Part shown: positions 1-7,863 of the stretch, in pieces
Position numbering within the stretch: the stretch's first letter is position 1
How the letters are laid out: every line of letters begins with the position of its first letter
Assembly (NCBI GenBank): GCA_002729885.1
Contig: PBUB01000015.1
Coordinates: 1 to 32,500 of the forward strand
Length of the DNA: 32,500 bases
Direction of reading: 5' to 3'
DNA from: Spirochaetaceae bacterium
GTDB lineage: Bacteria > Spirochaetota > Leptospiria > Leptospirales > Leptonemataceae
Translations under genes and position numbers: made by a program
The notes under the pieces: generated by a model
The model's database searches: none
Seen by the model: the letters and a program-made list of their open reading frames with translations, nothing else
What the model was told of the DNA's origin: nothing

Positions 1-90
1 ATTTGCCGGTCCTGGATTTGCCGGTCCTGGATTTGCCGGTCCTGGATTTGCCGGTCCTGGATTTGCCGGTCCTGGATTTGCCTGGTATTG
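1..90. repeat. 15-bp tandem repeat, five full copies plus a partial sixth
   Basis: The unit ATTTGCCGGTCCTGG occurs five times without a mismatch at 1-75 and then decays at 76-90. The unit is a multiple of three, so reading frames stay open through it. On the + strand one frame gives repeated Gly-Phe-Ala-Gly-Pro and ends at a TGA at 89-91, another gives Leu-Pro-Val-Leu-Asp and ends at 93-95. On the - strand a frame opened by an ATG at 137-139 also runs to the left edge. The array may be the 3' end of an upstream coding sequence or a non-coding minisatellite. The window edge hides the answer. Confidence 0.9.
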
Positions 91-128
91 ATTGACCGGA
101 GCCGGCCCCGTTCCACCCTTTCCCTGCT

Positions 129-1454
129 TTGGAAAACATCCGACCTGTACATCTTGTCCTGTCGGCCCTGGGGCTGGTAATTGTTTCCTTTCTGGCTGGA
201 GGGGCAGCCATTGCGCTGGCTTTTGGTCTGCTGGCCCTGATCCTGGTATACCCCCTATTTCGCCTGGTCTGGAACCGTCTTTACGGAGCCGAAGACATTG
301 CCGATGCGCTTTTCTTTGCCAGAACAGAAGATGGCTGGAATATACCTCTGCACTTCCATCGTCCGGATTATCCACGACCTGGCGCTTTTCCGGTGATTTT
401 CTGCCATGGCATCGCGGTAAATAAATTCGGCGTGGATATGGATCGCAGACATAGCCTGGCCTTCTTTCTCAAGCAAAGAGGGTATCCGGTTTTTGTCATG
501 GGCATGCGAGGCACCGGAAAAGCCCATCGACCTGGAGCCCAGAAACCTCCTCGATTTACATTCGATGATATAGTAGAATACGATGTTCCTGCAGCCATCC
601 GCCGCGTAAGGGAACTTACCGGCGCCCCCAAAGTAAGCTGGGTGGGGCACAGTATGGGAGCCATGGTGGCCAGCGGATTTCTGGGGCGAAAACTTCCGGA
701 AAGCGAGAATGTAGCCTGCCTGGTATCCATAGGAAGTCCCGGCCGATTGGACCATGTAAATGGTAGATTCTGGAATACTCTTGCCAAATATCCCTGGCTT
801 CAGGGCGCTCTGGATCTAAAGCTGGGAGCCAATGTTATCGCTCCTGTAAGCGGTCGAGTCACTACTCCGGTGGAACGATTCATCTATTCTCCGGAAAACG
901 TTTCCAGTCAGACCATTCGCAAGCTTTTAAACAATGCTATAGAAAATATTAACCCGGGTCTTGCTTCGCAGATGCTGGAGTGGATTCAAAAAGGTACCGA
1001 AACCACAGAAGATGGCTCCTATAGCTACCGAAATGGATTTTCCAATATTCGCATACCCACGCTTTATATAGCCGGGGAAGGCGATCTGGTAGCTCCCCCG
1101 CGCACTGTAATCCATTCCTATAGACTGAATTCCTCCAGAAACAAGGACATCATCATCCTCAGCCGGGAAGATTACAGCTCGGATTATTGCCACATCGGTC
1201 TTGTTCTGGGCGAAGAGGCACCCGAGGAAATATTTCCAGAAGTACATGAATGGCTGAATCGATTCGGAAACAAGAAGCGCAAAGGCCGGGTAGCAGGAAC
1301 CCTTCGCAAAATGCGGGAGTTTCTGAAGTCCTCTCCCAAGCAAAAGCAGGCCGCGCTGCATCTTCGCCGCTCCGAAAGAGAAAAGAAACGCAAACACAAG
1401 AAAAAGAAGATCTATAGGGATCAGGATAGCCAGGAATCCGTAATACAGAGCTAG
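129..1454 (+). CDS. Membrane-anchored alpha/beta hydrolase with lysine-rich C-terminus
   Basis: This looks like an alpha/beta-hydrolase-fold esterase or lipase. A hydrophobic stretch at residues 8-48 should anchor the N-terminus in the membrane. The nucleophile elbow is GHSMG at residues 173-177 with Ser175 as nucleophile. An HG pair near residue 93 fits the oxyanion hole. An Asp in AGEGDLVAP and a His in DYCHIG are the likely remaining triad members. The last 60 residues are very basic and end in a run of lysines, which is not part of the fold. The start is a TTG: it is the only usual start codon between the upstream stop and residue 89 that keeps the membrane segment, although no clear ribosome site precedes it. 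The substrate is unknown. No partner gene nearby tells the role. Confidence 0.8.
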   Translation: MENIRPVHLVLSALGLVIVSFLAGGAAIALAFGLLALILVYPLFRLVWNRLYGAEDIADALFFARTEDGWNIPLHFHRPDYPRPGAFPVIFCHGIAVNKFGVDMDRRHSLAFFLKQRGYPVFVMGMRGTGKAHRPGAQKPPRFTFDDIVEYDVPAAIRRVRELTGAPKVSWVGHSMGAMVASGFLGRKLPESENVACLVSIGSPGRLDHVNGRFWNTLAKYPWLQGALDLKLGANVIAPVSGRVTTPVERFIYSPENVSSQTIRKLLNNAIENINPGLASQMLEWIQKGTETTEDGSYSYRNGFSNIRIPTLYIAGEGDLVAPPRTVIHSYRLNSSRNKDIIILSREDYSSDYCHIGLVLGEEAPEEIFPEVHEWLNRFGNKKRKGRVAGTLRKMREFLKSSPKQKQAALHLRRSEREKKRKHKKKKIYRDQDSQESVIQS

Positions 1455-1629
1455 AGCCCGCTGCACGTAGCGGAATCTGCGATTAAATATTTCGCCGGAC
1501 ATCACCGGTCCTTCCCTGTATTGTTACTTTCAGAAGTCAGCAGTAACCCTCTTACGTGAAAGACTATTCCCTGGACCCGGGTATAGACAGATTCCGGCCT
1601 CCAGTGAAGCAGCGGTACTCGACTGACTC

Positions 1630-1653
1630 GTATGCATCGATTTCGATGTATAC
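1630..1653. promoter_or_regulatory. Near-perfect inverted repeat upstream of the SGNH lipoprotein
   Basis: GTATGCATCGA at 1630-1640 and TCGATGTATAC at 1643-1653 are complementary at ten of eleven positions, the exception being a G-T pair, with only two bases between them. It lies about 30 bp upstream of a candidate promoter in an AT-richer gap, and ATCGAT recurs just after it at 1658-1663. The position fits an operator, or a hairpin after the hydrolase gene. No U-tract follows, so a classical terminator is unlikely. Confidence 0.4.
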
Positions 1654-1680
1654 GCGCATCGATTTACAATTCGATTCAAA

Positions 1681-1708
1681 TTGATTCCGATTAAGGGTTG
1701 CATATTAT
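1681..1708 (+). promoter_or_regulatory. Candidate sigma-70 type promoter for the SGNH lipoprotein
   Basis: TTGATT at 1681-1686 and TATTAT at 1703-1708 are separated by 16 bp. The -10 box matches the consensus at five of six positions and the -35 box at four. A transcript would start near 1715, leaving a short leader before the ATG at 1732. This supports the ATG over the in-frame TTG at 1681. Confidence 0.45.
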
Positions 1709-1731
1709 TTCGATGCGCTAAGAATCCCACC

Positions 1732-2487
1732 ATGCGCAGACTTCTACCGGTACTTCTGATCCTTGCCGCTGTTCATTGTAGCACTGGCACGGTCATGGAT
1801 CCTGCCTACGGCACGAATTATTTCGATGATCAATTCGAATGCACCACTGGCCCGGTAGAACAGGAAAAGGACGAGAAATACCATGTCCGTCGTCTGGCCT
1901 ATATCCAGCATATGAAAACCCTGCCGGAGCCCCCTCCACGCTCCCGGATACTTCTTGCAGGCGAATCCACAGCCGCTCTGTTTTCCGAAGAAATGCTCAA
2001 GGAATACTTACCACAGTATAACACAATGAATCGGGCCATTCCCGGAGAAACCACTGTAGTCTTTCTGGCCAATCTGGATGAACTGGTCATTCGACATAAA
2101 CCTAAAGTAATTGTGCTGGCTATTGGAGGTAACGATATCCTGGGAGGTAGATGCCTTTCTACCATCCTGCGAAATACAGAAATTATCCTGGATCAGATCC
2201 ATCGCAAGCTTCCAGGAACAAAAGTGCTTCTGGTCAGTATTCCTCCGGTAGTTAGTTGGAAGGTATCCAGTATTGCAGGACATCTGAACATGGGATTTCA
2301 GCAGCTTACGAATCGAAAATCCTTTGCCGAATTCGTAGATCTATGGCCCTTACTGGCGGACGAAAAGCGCCCGGTGCTGGATGAGAAATATCAGCTCTAC
2401 CTGGAAGACAAAGATAAGATGGATCAGGTGCACTTCAACAAAGAAGGATATCGACGTTTCGCCGAGGCTCTTAAGCCGTATCTATAG
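1732..2487 (+). CDS. SGNH/GDSL-family hydrolase lipoprotein
   Basis: A 251-residue exported SGNH hydrolase, a family of esterases, lipases and carbohydrate O-acetyl esterases. Starting at ATG 1732, residues 1-15 form a basic and hydrophobic signal ending at Cys16 (AAVHC). This is a loose lipobox of the kind accepted in spirochaetes, so lipidation is likely but not certain. Block I is AGESTA with Ser79 as nucleophile (GES in place of GDS). The block II glycine is in AIPGET near residue 105. Block III is GGND at 132-135. Block V is DQVH with Asp231 and His234. All four SGNH landmarks are therefore present. An in-frame TTG at 1681 would add 17 residues ahead of the signal peptide and overlap the likely promoter, so the ATG is preferred. 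The substrate is not evident; glycan deacetylation is one possibility. Confidence 0.85.
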   Translation: MRRLLPVLLILAAVHCSTGTVMDPAYGTNYFDDQFECTTGPVEQEKDEKYHVRRLAYIQHMKTLPEPPPRSRILLAGESTAALFSEEMLKEYLPQYNTMNRAIPGETTVVFLANLDELVIRHKPKVIVLAIGGNDILGGRCLSTILRNTEIILDQIHRKLPGTKVLLVSIPPVVSWKVSSIAGHLNMGFQQLTNRKSFAEFVDLWPLLADEKRPVLDEKYQLYLEDKDKMDQVHFNKEGYRRFAEALKPYL

Positions 2488-2508
2488 ATTCTCTGATTGA
2501 GGCTCGCT

Positions 2509-3756
2509 TTATCTGGCCTGGGGGCCCAGCAGCTCCGGTCGTTCTTCATGGAGCCACAGCCGAATTTCTTCCAGCCCCTGGGTAAGTGAGACAGTAGGTC
2601 TGTAACCCAGCCTTTCCATAGCGCGGGTAGAATCCACCGGATAGGGTCTCATTACAAATCGTAGAGCCTGGCGATTGAGCTGCGCCTCCCGGCCAAGCAT
2701 GGAATTGCCTACTTCCATAAGCCAGGCGCCGACCTTTGCCACAGACGATGGAATGGATGGAGGTTCTGGATAGCCTGCCATAGAAGCCAGGGCCCCGAAG
2801 TATTCCCTGCAGCTACTGCTGATGCCATCCGTAACATTAAAGATCTGGCCTCCGGAAGCCTTCAGGGATAGCACCACAGCCTGAACAATATGATCAATAT
2901 GCACATGATTGATGGTATACTTTCCTCCATCCAGGAGTAAGAACTGCTTCTGTTTCATCATGCGAAGAGGTCGTACCACCCAGGGTTCGCTACCGGGCCC
3001 ATATACATCCCCGGGGCGCAGAACCACAACATCCATGGAACTTCCCTGAAGAGCCAGCAGCGCATGTTCGCTTTCAATCTTTGTAATGCAGTAAGGGTTG
3101 TCATCGCCCCGAAGTGGTCCTGTTTCGTTTACGTTCGATGGATAGTTGAATCCGTATACCATGACGCTGGAAAACTGGATCCATTTCTTCACACCGCTTT
3201 CCATAGATTTTCTGGCCAGGTCCAGAGTGGCTTCCACATTCACTGCGCGAAACTCCTCCAGAGGGCCCTTTTCTTTTACTGGAGCAGCAGTATGGATCAC
3301 TGCTTTGCATTCCTGCAAATACCTTTCCAGCCTGGAAGGCAGGGAGCTATCCCCCAGTTCTCCCTTTACATACTCTACACCGGTTCGCTTCAATTGATTG
3401 TAGCGCTTCTGCAGCGGATGCTCCGGAGGCAGCGAAGATAGATCTATTCGATCCAGCCCGATCACGGGACCGGATTGGGCCAGTTTCAACGCGATGTTGG
3501 AGCCAATAAAACCCAACACTCCCGTGACAAAAATAGCTTTCGAAGAGCTGGCAATATTGCGTCTGGAATTTCTGGAACTCGTGGCTCCAGCGTTCGCATA
3601 TGTATTTCGCTTTGCAGATAAATTCTTCTTCGCCGTTCCTGCTCTGGAGGCCTTTTTCCCGGTACCTGTTTTAACTGACTTCTTTTGCTTACTATTCGAG
3701 CTACTTTTCTTTATAGCGCTTCGCTTCTTCGCAGGTTTCTTTTTACGAATAGCCAT
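2509..3756 (-). CDS. NAD(P)-dependent epimerase/dehydratase (extended SDR) with lysine-rich N-terminal tail
   Basis: The fold is an extended short-chain dehydrogenase acting on nucleotide sugars or sterol-like substrates. The dinucleotide site GVLGFIG lies at residues 79-85. Ser196/197 in QFSSVMVYG and the YxxxK pair Tyr222-Lys226 are the catalytic residues. Residues 1-73 are a separate low-complexity tail of Lys, Ser, Ala, Arg and Asn with KKPAKK-like repeats, resembling the tails of histone H1-like proteins, and have no counterpart in ordinary family members. The gene starts 12 bp after the stop of the outer-membrane-protein gene upstream, with an AAGG ten bases before the ATG, so the two are probably co-transcribed. 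The SGNH gene converges from the other side with a 21-bp gap. The exact substrate cannot be told. Confidence 0.85.
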   Translation of the reverse strand: MAIRKKKPAKKRSAIKKSSSNSKQKKSVKTGTGKKASRAGTAKKNLSAKRNTYANAGATSSRNSRRNIASSSKAIFVTGVLGFIGSNIALKLAQSGPVIGLDRIDLSSLPPEHPLQKRYNQLKRTGVEYVKGELGDSSLPSRLERYLQECKAVIHTAAPVKEKGPLEEFRAVNVEATLDLARKSMESGVKKWIQFSSVMVYGFNYPSNVNETGPLRGDDNPYCITKIESEHALLALQGSSMDVVVLRPGDVYGPGSEPWVVRPLRMMKQKQFLLLDGGKYTINHVHIDHIVQAVVLSLKASGGQIFNVTDGISSSCREYFGALASMAGYPEPPSIPSSVAKVGAWLMEVGNSMLGREAQLNRQALRFVMRPYPVDSTRAMERLGYRPTVSLTQGLEEIRLWLHEERPELLGPQAR

Positions 3757-3768
3757 ATATGTATTGCC

Positions 3769-4860
3769 TTACAGGGTTGCTCGCAGGCCAACATTTGCCG
3801 AGTAAACATTTTCATTTCCCCGGGCTTCCACGTATAGCTTCCAGAAATAGAAGTTAAATTCGACACCCACCAGGCCGTAGGAGAATCGCGCCGGGGGTGC
3901 CCCGGTTCCATTTACAGAAAGAATCAAACTGGAGGCTGGAATGGATATTCCCAGTAAAGCTGCGAGATCCGATTCCAGATAGGCCGGTCCGGCTCTTGAG
4001 GCTGTGAAATCTGCATAACCTTTGGTCCAGGCAGATCCAAACCCCACGGACAAATTCAAGAAATGAAAGAACTGCACACCTGTGCGAATATCGATTGGAT
4101 AGGATTCGATAAAAGATCTGTATTCAATGGTGTCGTTCGCATCCCAGCTAACCGCTTCTCCGGTGGACAGGCTGATCCTGGTACCTGTATTCTGTTTTGA
4201 GTACCGGATGTCCTGTTCAAATCGATTGTAGCCCAGTCCCAGAGAAACCCCCAGAAATTGCATCATTGGACCGGTAATTTCCCTTCGGTCAGCCAGATGA
4301 TAACGAATCTCCAGACCGCGGCTTCGAGCATCTACATTCCAGTCTTCGCCTTCGGAACGTCCGGTTCCAGAAGGCTGATCCATATCAAAGGTAACGTAGC
4401 TCAAATACAGATCAAAACGAGACAGAGAGTACCAGGGCGGGGTCTTGGTTACCAGATGGGTACCTCCCATCACTTCTCCCAGATTCATTCCCAGATACAG
4501 TCTGGGCTGGGCGGCAACGCCTGTGGAAGGAAGATTCTCTACAGTGCCTACCTCGGCCACATGCACATCCACCTCTTCAAGGGAACGATAGCTTACTGCA
4601 GCGCTGAGACCAAAGGTAAAGCTGTCCAGATTGATATCTCCCATGGGAGCGCCGCTCAAACTGGCCAGAGCAGCTGCTTCTGCCATATCCTCAAATACCT
4701 GATCGAAATACTGATACTGAATATCGTTATAGATACGATCCAGCTGGGCCTGGCTCAATGGAATGGAGGAACAGGCGGCACCGGAGCATACAAACTGGGC
4801 CCTGATCTGGACCGGGGCCAATAAAGTCAGCCCCATTACTATGGTTAGAAGCCATTTCAT
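3769..4860 (-). CDS. Exported protein, probably outer-membrane beta-barrel
   Basis: A 363-residue protein with a clear signal peptide (residues 1-22, cleavage after QIRA). The mature part has many alternating polar and hydrophobic stretches rich in Tyr, Gly and Ser, such as GLEIRYHLADR and LYLSYVTFDMD, and a C-terminal strand SANVGLRATL, which fit a beta-barrel. Residues 35-70 look helical. The start has a good ribosome site, GGAG seven bases before the ATG. I do not recognise a named family; a leptospiral surface-protein family is possible. It precedes the epimerase-like gene by 12 bp and follows exbD by 281 bp, so it could be linked to the ExbBD energy system, but nothing proves that. Confidence 0.6.
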   Translation of the reverse strand: MKWLLTIVMGLTLLAPVQIRAQFVCSGAACSSIPLSQAQLDRIYNDIQYQYFDQVFEDMAEAAALASLSGAPMGDINLDSFTFGLSAAVSYRSLEEVDVHVAEVGTVENLPSTGVAAQPRLYLGMNLGEVMGGTHLVTKTPPWYSLSRFDLYLSYVTFDMDQPSGTGRSEGEDWNVDARSRGLEIRYHLADRREITGPMMQFLGVSLGLGYNRFEQDIRYSKQNTGTRISLSTGEAVSWDANDTIEYRSFIESYPIDIRTGVQFFHFLNLSVGFGSAWTKGYADFTASRAGPAYLESDLAALLGISIPASSLILSVNGTGAPPARFSYGLVGVEFNFYFWKLYVEARGNENVYSANVGLRATL

Positions 4861-5141
4861 TCATGTTCTCCGGATTACCCATTGGACGCAGGATTTAAGA
4901 CCTTTCCAATCATAGGGCTGGAGTCGTTTCATCGGCAGATGCGCCAGTGCTCTAATCCCGGATATCGAGCTATGAAACAAATCCGCCGATTCGGCAGTAT
5001 GCTTTCAAGCGCCGGCCAAAATCATCCATTCAGTCTTTCTATTATAACAATTTCCCTGGACTCAATTGCACACCAGATTCAAGAGCTTGTCCACCGGAAT
5101 CCAGGGGCATTATCAGGAATCAGATTTCAGCCTTCGGAATC

Positions 5142-5540
5142 CTATTTCCCACTCACCACAAGCTGCATGGAGCCACATCCCCGGAGGGAATCCGTGAGAC
5201 TCACAAACCGCTGTAGTGGCAGCTCTGCTGGTGCCCTGACTTTAAAGATCGGTTGCGATCCACATCGATCTTGAAGGCTGCCTCGTAGATCCTGCAGACT
5301 GGTTTCAATATTCAAGGAAGGAATTCGAACTCGATCCGCCTCCAGATAGAGATTCAGGGTGTTTTCCTTTTTCTGTGCATCACCGGTGCTGGATTCCGGG
5401 AGTTCCACCGGTAAAACATACTCGGAAACCATTTGAGTGGAAACCAGAACGAAGATCAGCAGAATAAAGATTATGTCCAGGAAGGAAGCCAGGGGCAGAT
5501 CTCCGGACTCTTCCTTTCTGTAGCTGGAGAATGGACTCAT
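5142..5540 (-). CDS. exbD: ExbD/TolR-family biopolymer transport protein
   Basis: ExbD/TolR proteins form the proton-driven motor with ExbB/TolQ and pass energy across the periplasm to TonB or TolA partners. This 132-residue copy has the family layout: a short cytoplasmic start, one membrane helix at about 19-37 carrying the conserved Asp22 (SFLDIIFILLIFVLV), and a periplasmic domain of about 95 residues. Length is typical. Its ATG overlaps the exbB stop by four bases (ATGA), which shows translational coupling. No tonB or tolA lies next to it, so whether it serves TonB-like uptake or a Tol-like envelope role is open. Confidence 0.88.
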   Translation of the reverse strand: MSPFSSYRKEESGDLPLASFLDIIFILLIFVLVSTQMVSEYVLPVELPESSTGDAQKKENTLNLYLEADRVRIPSLNIETSLQDLRGSLQDRCGSQPIFKVRAPAELPLQRFVSLTDSLRGCGSMQLVVSGK

Positions 5541-6028
5541 GAATCCTGACCTTTCATCTTACTTAAAAGATCCAGTTGTCGCACCGCCAGGGCATCTTTG
5601 AGCAGATGATGGGCCAGCAAAAACGGCAATGCCAGAATCAGCCCGGCAATGGTGGTATGAAGGGCCTGATAGATCCCGGCTGCAAAAACATCCGGGCCTG
5701 CCTGGCCCTGCACCTGCATATCTGCAAAGGCCTGACTGATCCCCAGAACAGTGCCCAGAAGTCCCAGCAAAGTAGCCATGCTGGCCAGCCGCGAAAGCCA
5801 TAGAATGGCGCTGTGAGTGGTAAAGCAGATTCGCTCAATGGCCTGCACCGCAGCCCCCTCCCCTCCGCCCAGTTCCTGCACGGAAGTTCGAATCCTTGAG
5901 ATCCAGTTCCCTGAATCCTTCCTCATACTTCGCAGAGCCTTTGCAGAGTATAGAATCAAAGACACTGCAATTACAGAAAGCAGAGTCAGAACATACATTA
6001 CCGGACCGCCGGCCAGATAGGCTTGCAT
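5537..6028 (-). CDS. exbB: ExbB/TolQ/MotA-family proton channel protein
   Basis: ExbB/TolQ proteins are inner-membrane channel subunits that work with ExbD/TolR. Three hydrophobic segments are visible at about 8-28, 78-98 and 122-141. The conserved stretch LLGLLGTVLGIS at 87-98 and the third helix ending in ALPFLLAHH are typical. At 163 residues it is shorter than the usual 200-240, mainly in the N-terminal part and the cytoplasmic loop. Gene order exbB-exbD with a 4-bp overlap is the standard one. The promoter should lie in the 80 bp shared with the divergent membrane-protein gene starting at 6109. Confidence 0.88.
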   Translation of the reverse strand: MQAYLAGGPVMYVLTLLSVIAVSLILYSAKALRSMRKDSGNWISRIRTSVQELGGGEGAAVQAIERICFTTHSAILWLSRLASMATLLGLLGTVLGISQAFADMQVQGQAGPDVFAAGIYQALHTTIAGLILALPFLLAHHLLKDALAVRQLDLLSKMKGQDS

Positions 6029-6108
6029 CTCACTGAAAGGAAAGCCCCCGTCCCATCAGTAAACGACATTTCCGTGGACAGCCAGCCCCGCCAGGGCAAT
6101 GTGAACCG

Positions 6109-6516
6109 GTGCGGCCATTTGCTTTTGCATTGATCTTCGTAGTTTTTGGAGCGCTTTGCTTTTTCTTCTTTGGCTCTGTCCTGGAAAGCATTCGTCCAGG
6201 AATTGTATTTCCCGAAGGTCAACCCGGTCCCGGGGATATGAGCCGGCTCACTGTATTTTCCATGTTTGTGCTGATTCTATCCTACGCATGCTCCGAGGCC
6301 ATGATTCGACCTTTTTTCGGTCCTCCTCCAGAAAGAATCAGTCGCAGAAAAAGAAGAAGGGATGCAGAGGCCATGGATCGTGACGATGACAATGGCCGGC
6401 GAAGCGGACGGTCCGGTTCAAGGCGGCCGGATGAACGAAGCAGAGTGCTGCATGGATCCGAATTCGGATCAGATGAACCAGGCCGAAGGCGAAGAGCAGG
6501 AAATGGGCGACGCTAG
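6109..6516 (+). CDS. Small membrane protein with arginine-rich tail, unknown function
   Basis: A 135-residue protein starting at a GTG with AGGG ten bases upstream. Residues 4-24 and 45-66 are hydrophobic and should span the membrane. Residues 75-135 form a hydrophilic tail rich in Arg, Asp, Ser and Gly (RRKRRRDAE, RRRRAGNGRR). The tail overlaps the start of tsaE by 14 bp at the chosen tsaE start, so the two genes are likely translated together. I recognise no family. The membrane part reads like a real protein. The tail might be read through a region that also encodes a longer TsaE N-terminus, so the true end and the overlap remain uncertain. Confidence 0.5.
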   Translation: MRPFAFALIFVVFGALCFFFFGSVLESIRPGIVFPEGQPGPGDMSRLTVFSMFVLILSYACSEAMIRPFFGPPPERISRRKRRRDAEAMDRDDDNGRRSGRSGSRRPDERSRVLHGSEFGSDEPGRRRRAGNGRR

Positions 6517-6991
6517 ACTCCAGGGGCCTGGTCAGTATGCGAATCTGCCTGAAAAAGACCTGGGCACTGTAGCAGCCGGGCTGGTTCATTACTGTAAAAA
6601 ATCCAATCCACAGGGTGCTGTCTGGTTGATGGAAGGAGACCTGGGCGCAGGAAAAACCACATTTGTTGCCTGCGCAGCAAAAGCTCTGGGAATCCAGGAT
6701 ATTGTAAACAGCCCAACCTTTAATCTTCATAACTACTACTCTGGAAGCGAAGGTGACTTGAATCACTTCGACCTCTATAGACTGGGTAATGCAGCTATGA
6801 TGGAGCTGGAATTCGCTGAAATCTGGGAAAGCCCCGGGCCTCGATTCACCATACATGCCATCGAATGGTGGAACCGACTTCCCGTAATCTATTCCCGGCT
6901 GAGCTTCTATCGCATAAACATCCTTCGCACCGATGAATTGCATCGGAGTCTTTCTATAATTGAACTGAACGAAAAAGAGGTAAGGCCCTGA
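6503..6991 (+). CDS. tsaE: tRNA threonylcarbamoyladenosine biosynthesis ATPase TsaE
   Basis: TsaE is the ATPase that works with TsaB and TsaD to place threonylcarbamoyl on A37 of ANN-reading tRNAs. With the ATG at 6503 the protein has 163 residues, near the usual 150-170. The P-loop GDLGAGKTT is at residues 45-53. The family signatures SPTFNL and HFDLYRL follow. The frame stays open upstream to 6362 with several Met codons; a start there would add up to 47 acidic residues and overlap the preceding gene heavily, so the inner ATG after GAGCAGG is preferred with modest confidence. tsaB follows after 67 bp, as in many bacteria. Confidence 0.88.
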   Translation: MGDARLQGPGQYANLPEKDLGTVAAGLVHYCKKSNPQGAVWLMEGDLGAGKTTFVACAAKALGIQDIVNSPTFNLHNYYSGSEGDLNHFDLYRLGNAAMMELEFAEIWESPGPRFTIHAIEWWNRLPVIYSRLSFYRINILRTDELHRSLSIIELNEKEVRP

Positions 6992-7048
6992 TCGATTCCG
7001 CAGCCAGGGGTACCGACCATATGAGAAATCTGCCACTTCGAAAGATCC

Positions 7049-7053
7049 GGAGG
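7049..7053 (+). promoter_or_regulatory. Ribosome binding site of tsaB
   Basis: GGAGG ends five bases before the ATG at 7059 and fixes that start. It is one of the stronger Shine-Dalgarno matches in the window, where many genes have none. Confidence 0.7.
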
Positions 7054-7058
7054 CTTAC

Positions 7059-7745
7059 ATGAATTGGCTTTGCATAGATACATGTGGACCGTACCTTTGC
7101 GTTACTCTGGGCTCGGCTGATCGGTTCGAAAGTGTAGTACAGCCGGGCCAGAATCGATCTTCCATAGATCTTGTACCTGCGATTAAGAAGCTTCTGGAAG
7201 ATGCAGGATTGAAAAAACCAGATTCCATTGCTGTTACAGTGGGCCCTGGCTCTTTCACCGGAACTCGGATAGGCGTCAGTACTGCCAGAAACCTGGGTAT
7301 GCTGTGGAACATTCCAGTGCAGCCATTCTATTCTCTGCAATTCTATGCCGAGCCACTGAGCAGACTTGCGACCTCCGCACTGAGCTTTATGGTTTCTCTG
7401 GATGGAAAACAGAATAAATTCTATTCGCTGATTGTAACCGATAGCTCCAGAATCTACGACACCACGGAAGATCATTTGATGGATTTGAATCCAGAGCAAC
7501 TGGTGACCCAAACATCGCCGGAAATGCCCATCTACTGCGATGCGCCGGATCTCCTCAAAGAAAGGTTGCCAGAACCGAGGCAGGTCCTATCCTTGCCTCA
7601 GCCAGAGCCGGAATCTTTTTTTCGCCTTCTGGACCGATCCGCAGGCCACCCGCTTCCCTACAGAAACATTGTTCCCGTTTATGTGCGAAGCGATCCCGCC
7701 ACGGCCAAATACCCGGAGGGCTTCCAGCACAGGCCCGAATCCTGA
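7059..7745 (+). CDS. tsaB: tRNA threonylcarbamoyladenosine biosynthesis protein TsaB
   Basis: TsaB is the non-catalytic partner of TsaD in the t6A complex, with an ASKHA fold. This 228-residue protein starts MNWLCIDT, matching the family's first strand, and carries the diagnostic VGPGSFTGTR at residues 61-70, followed by IGVSTARNLG. Length is normal. The metal-site His seen in TsaD is absent (QNRSSIDLVP in its place), as expected for TsaB. It follows tsaE in the same direction and has a clear ribosome site. tsaD is not in the window. Confidence 0.92.
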   Translation: MNWLCIDTCGPYLCVTLGSADRFESVVQPGQNRSSIDLVPAIKKLLEDAGLKKPDSIAVTVGPGSFTGTRIGVSTARNLGMLWNIPVQPFYSLQFYAEPLSRLATSALSFMVSLDGKQNKFYSLIVTDSSRIYDTTEDHLMDLNPEQLVTQTSPEMPIYCDAPDLLKERLPEPRQVLSLPQPEPESFFRLLDRSAGHPLPYRNIVPVYVRSDPATAKYPEGFQHRPES

Positions 7746-7863
7746 GCCAGCAGCCTCCCTCTACCCGGGCTCGGGAACTGGAATCCCCGAACAAATCGCA
7801 TCCTTCAGGGAAAAATACAGAATGGATGCCACAGCCAAATACAATAAGAAATAAAGAAACGTA

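Noticed and set aside
1..75. CRISPR array
   Set aside because: The 15-bp units are directly joined with no spacers, so this is a simple tandem repeat.
1681..1731. TTG start extending the SGNH lipoprotein by 17 residues
   Set aside because: It would put extra residues before a good signal peptide and overlaps the candidate promoter.
4882..5274. Plus-strand open frame of 130 residues
   Set aside because: Its second half is antisense to exbD, its sequence has no protein-like pattern or ribosome site, and the exbD frame is certain.
6338..7036. Minus-strand open frame of 232 residues opposite tsaE
   Set aside because: TsaE has unmistakable motifs on the other strand. This frame has none and is explained as its shadow.
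7540..7854. Plus-strand open frame overlapping the tsaB end
   Set aside because: It is mostly the tsaB gene read in another frame and has no independent start signal.
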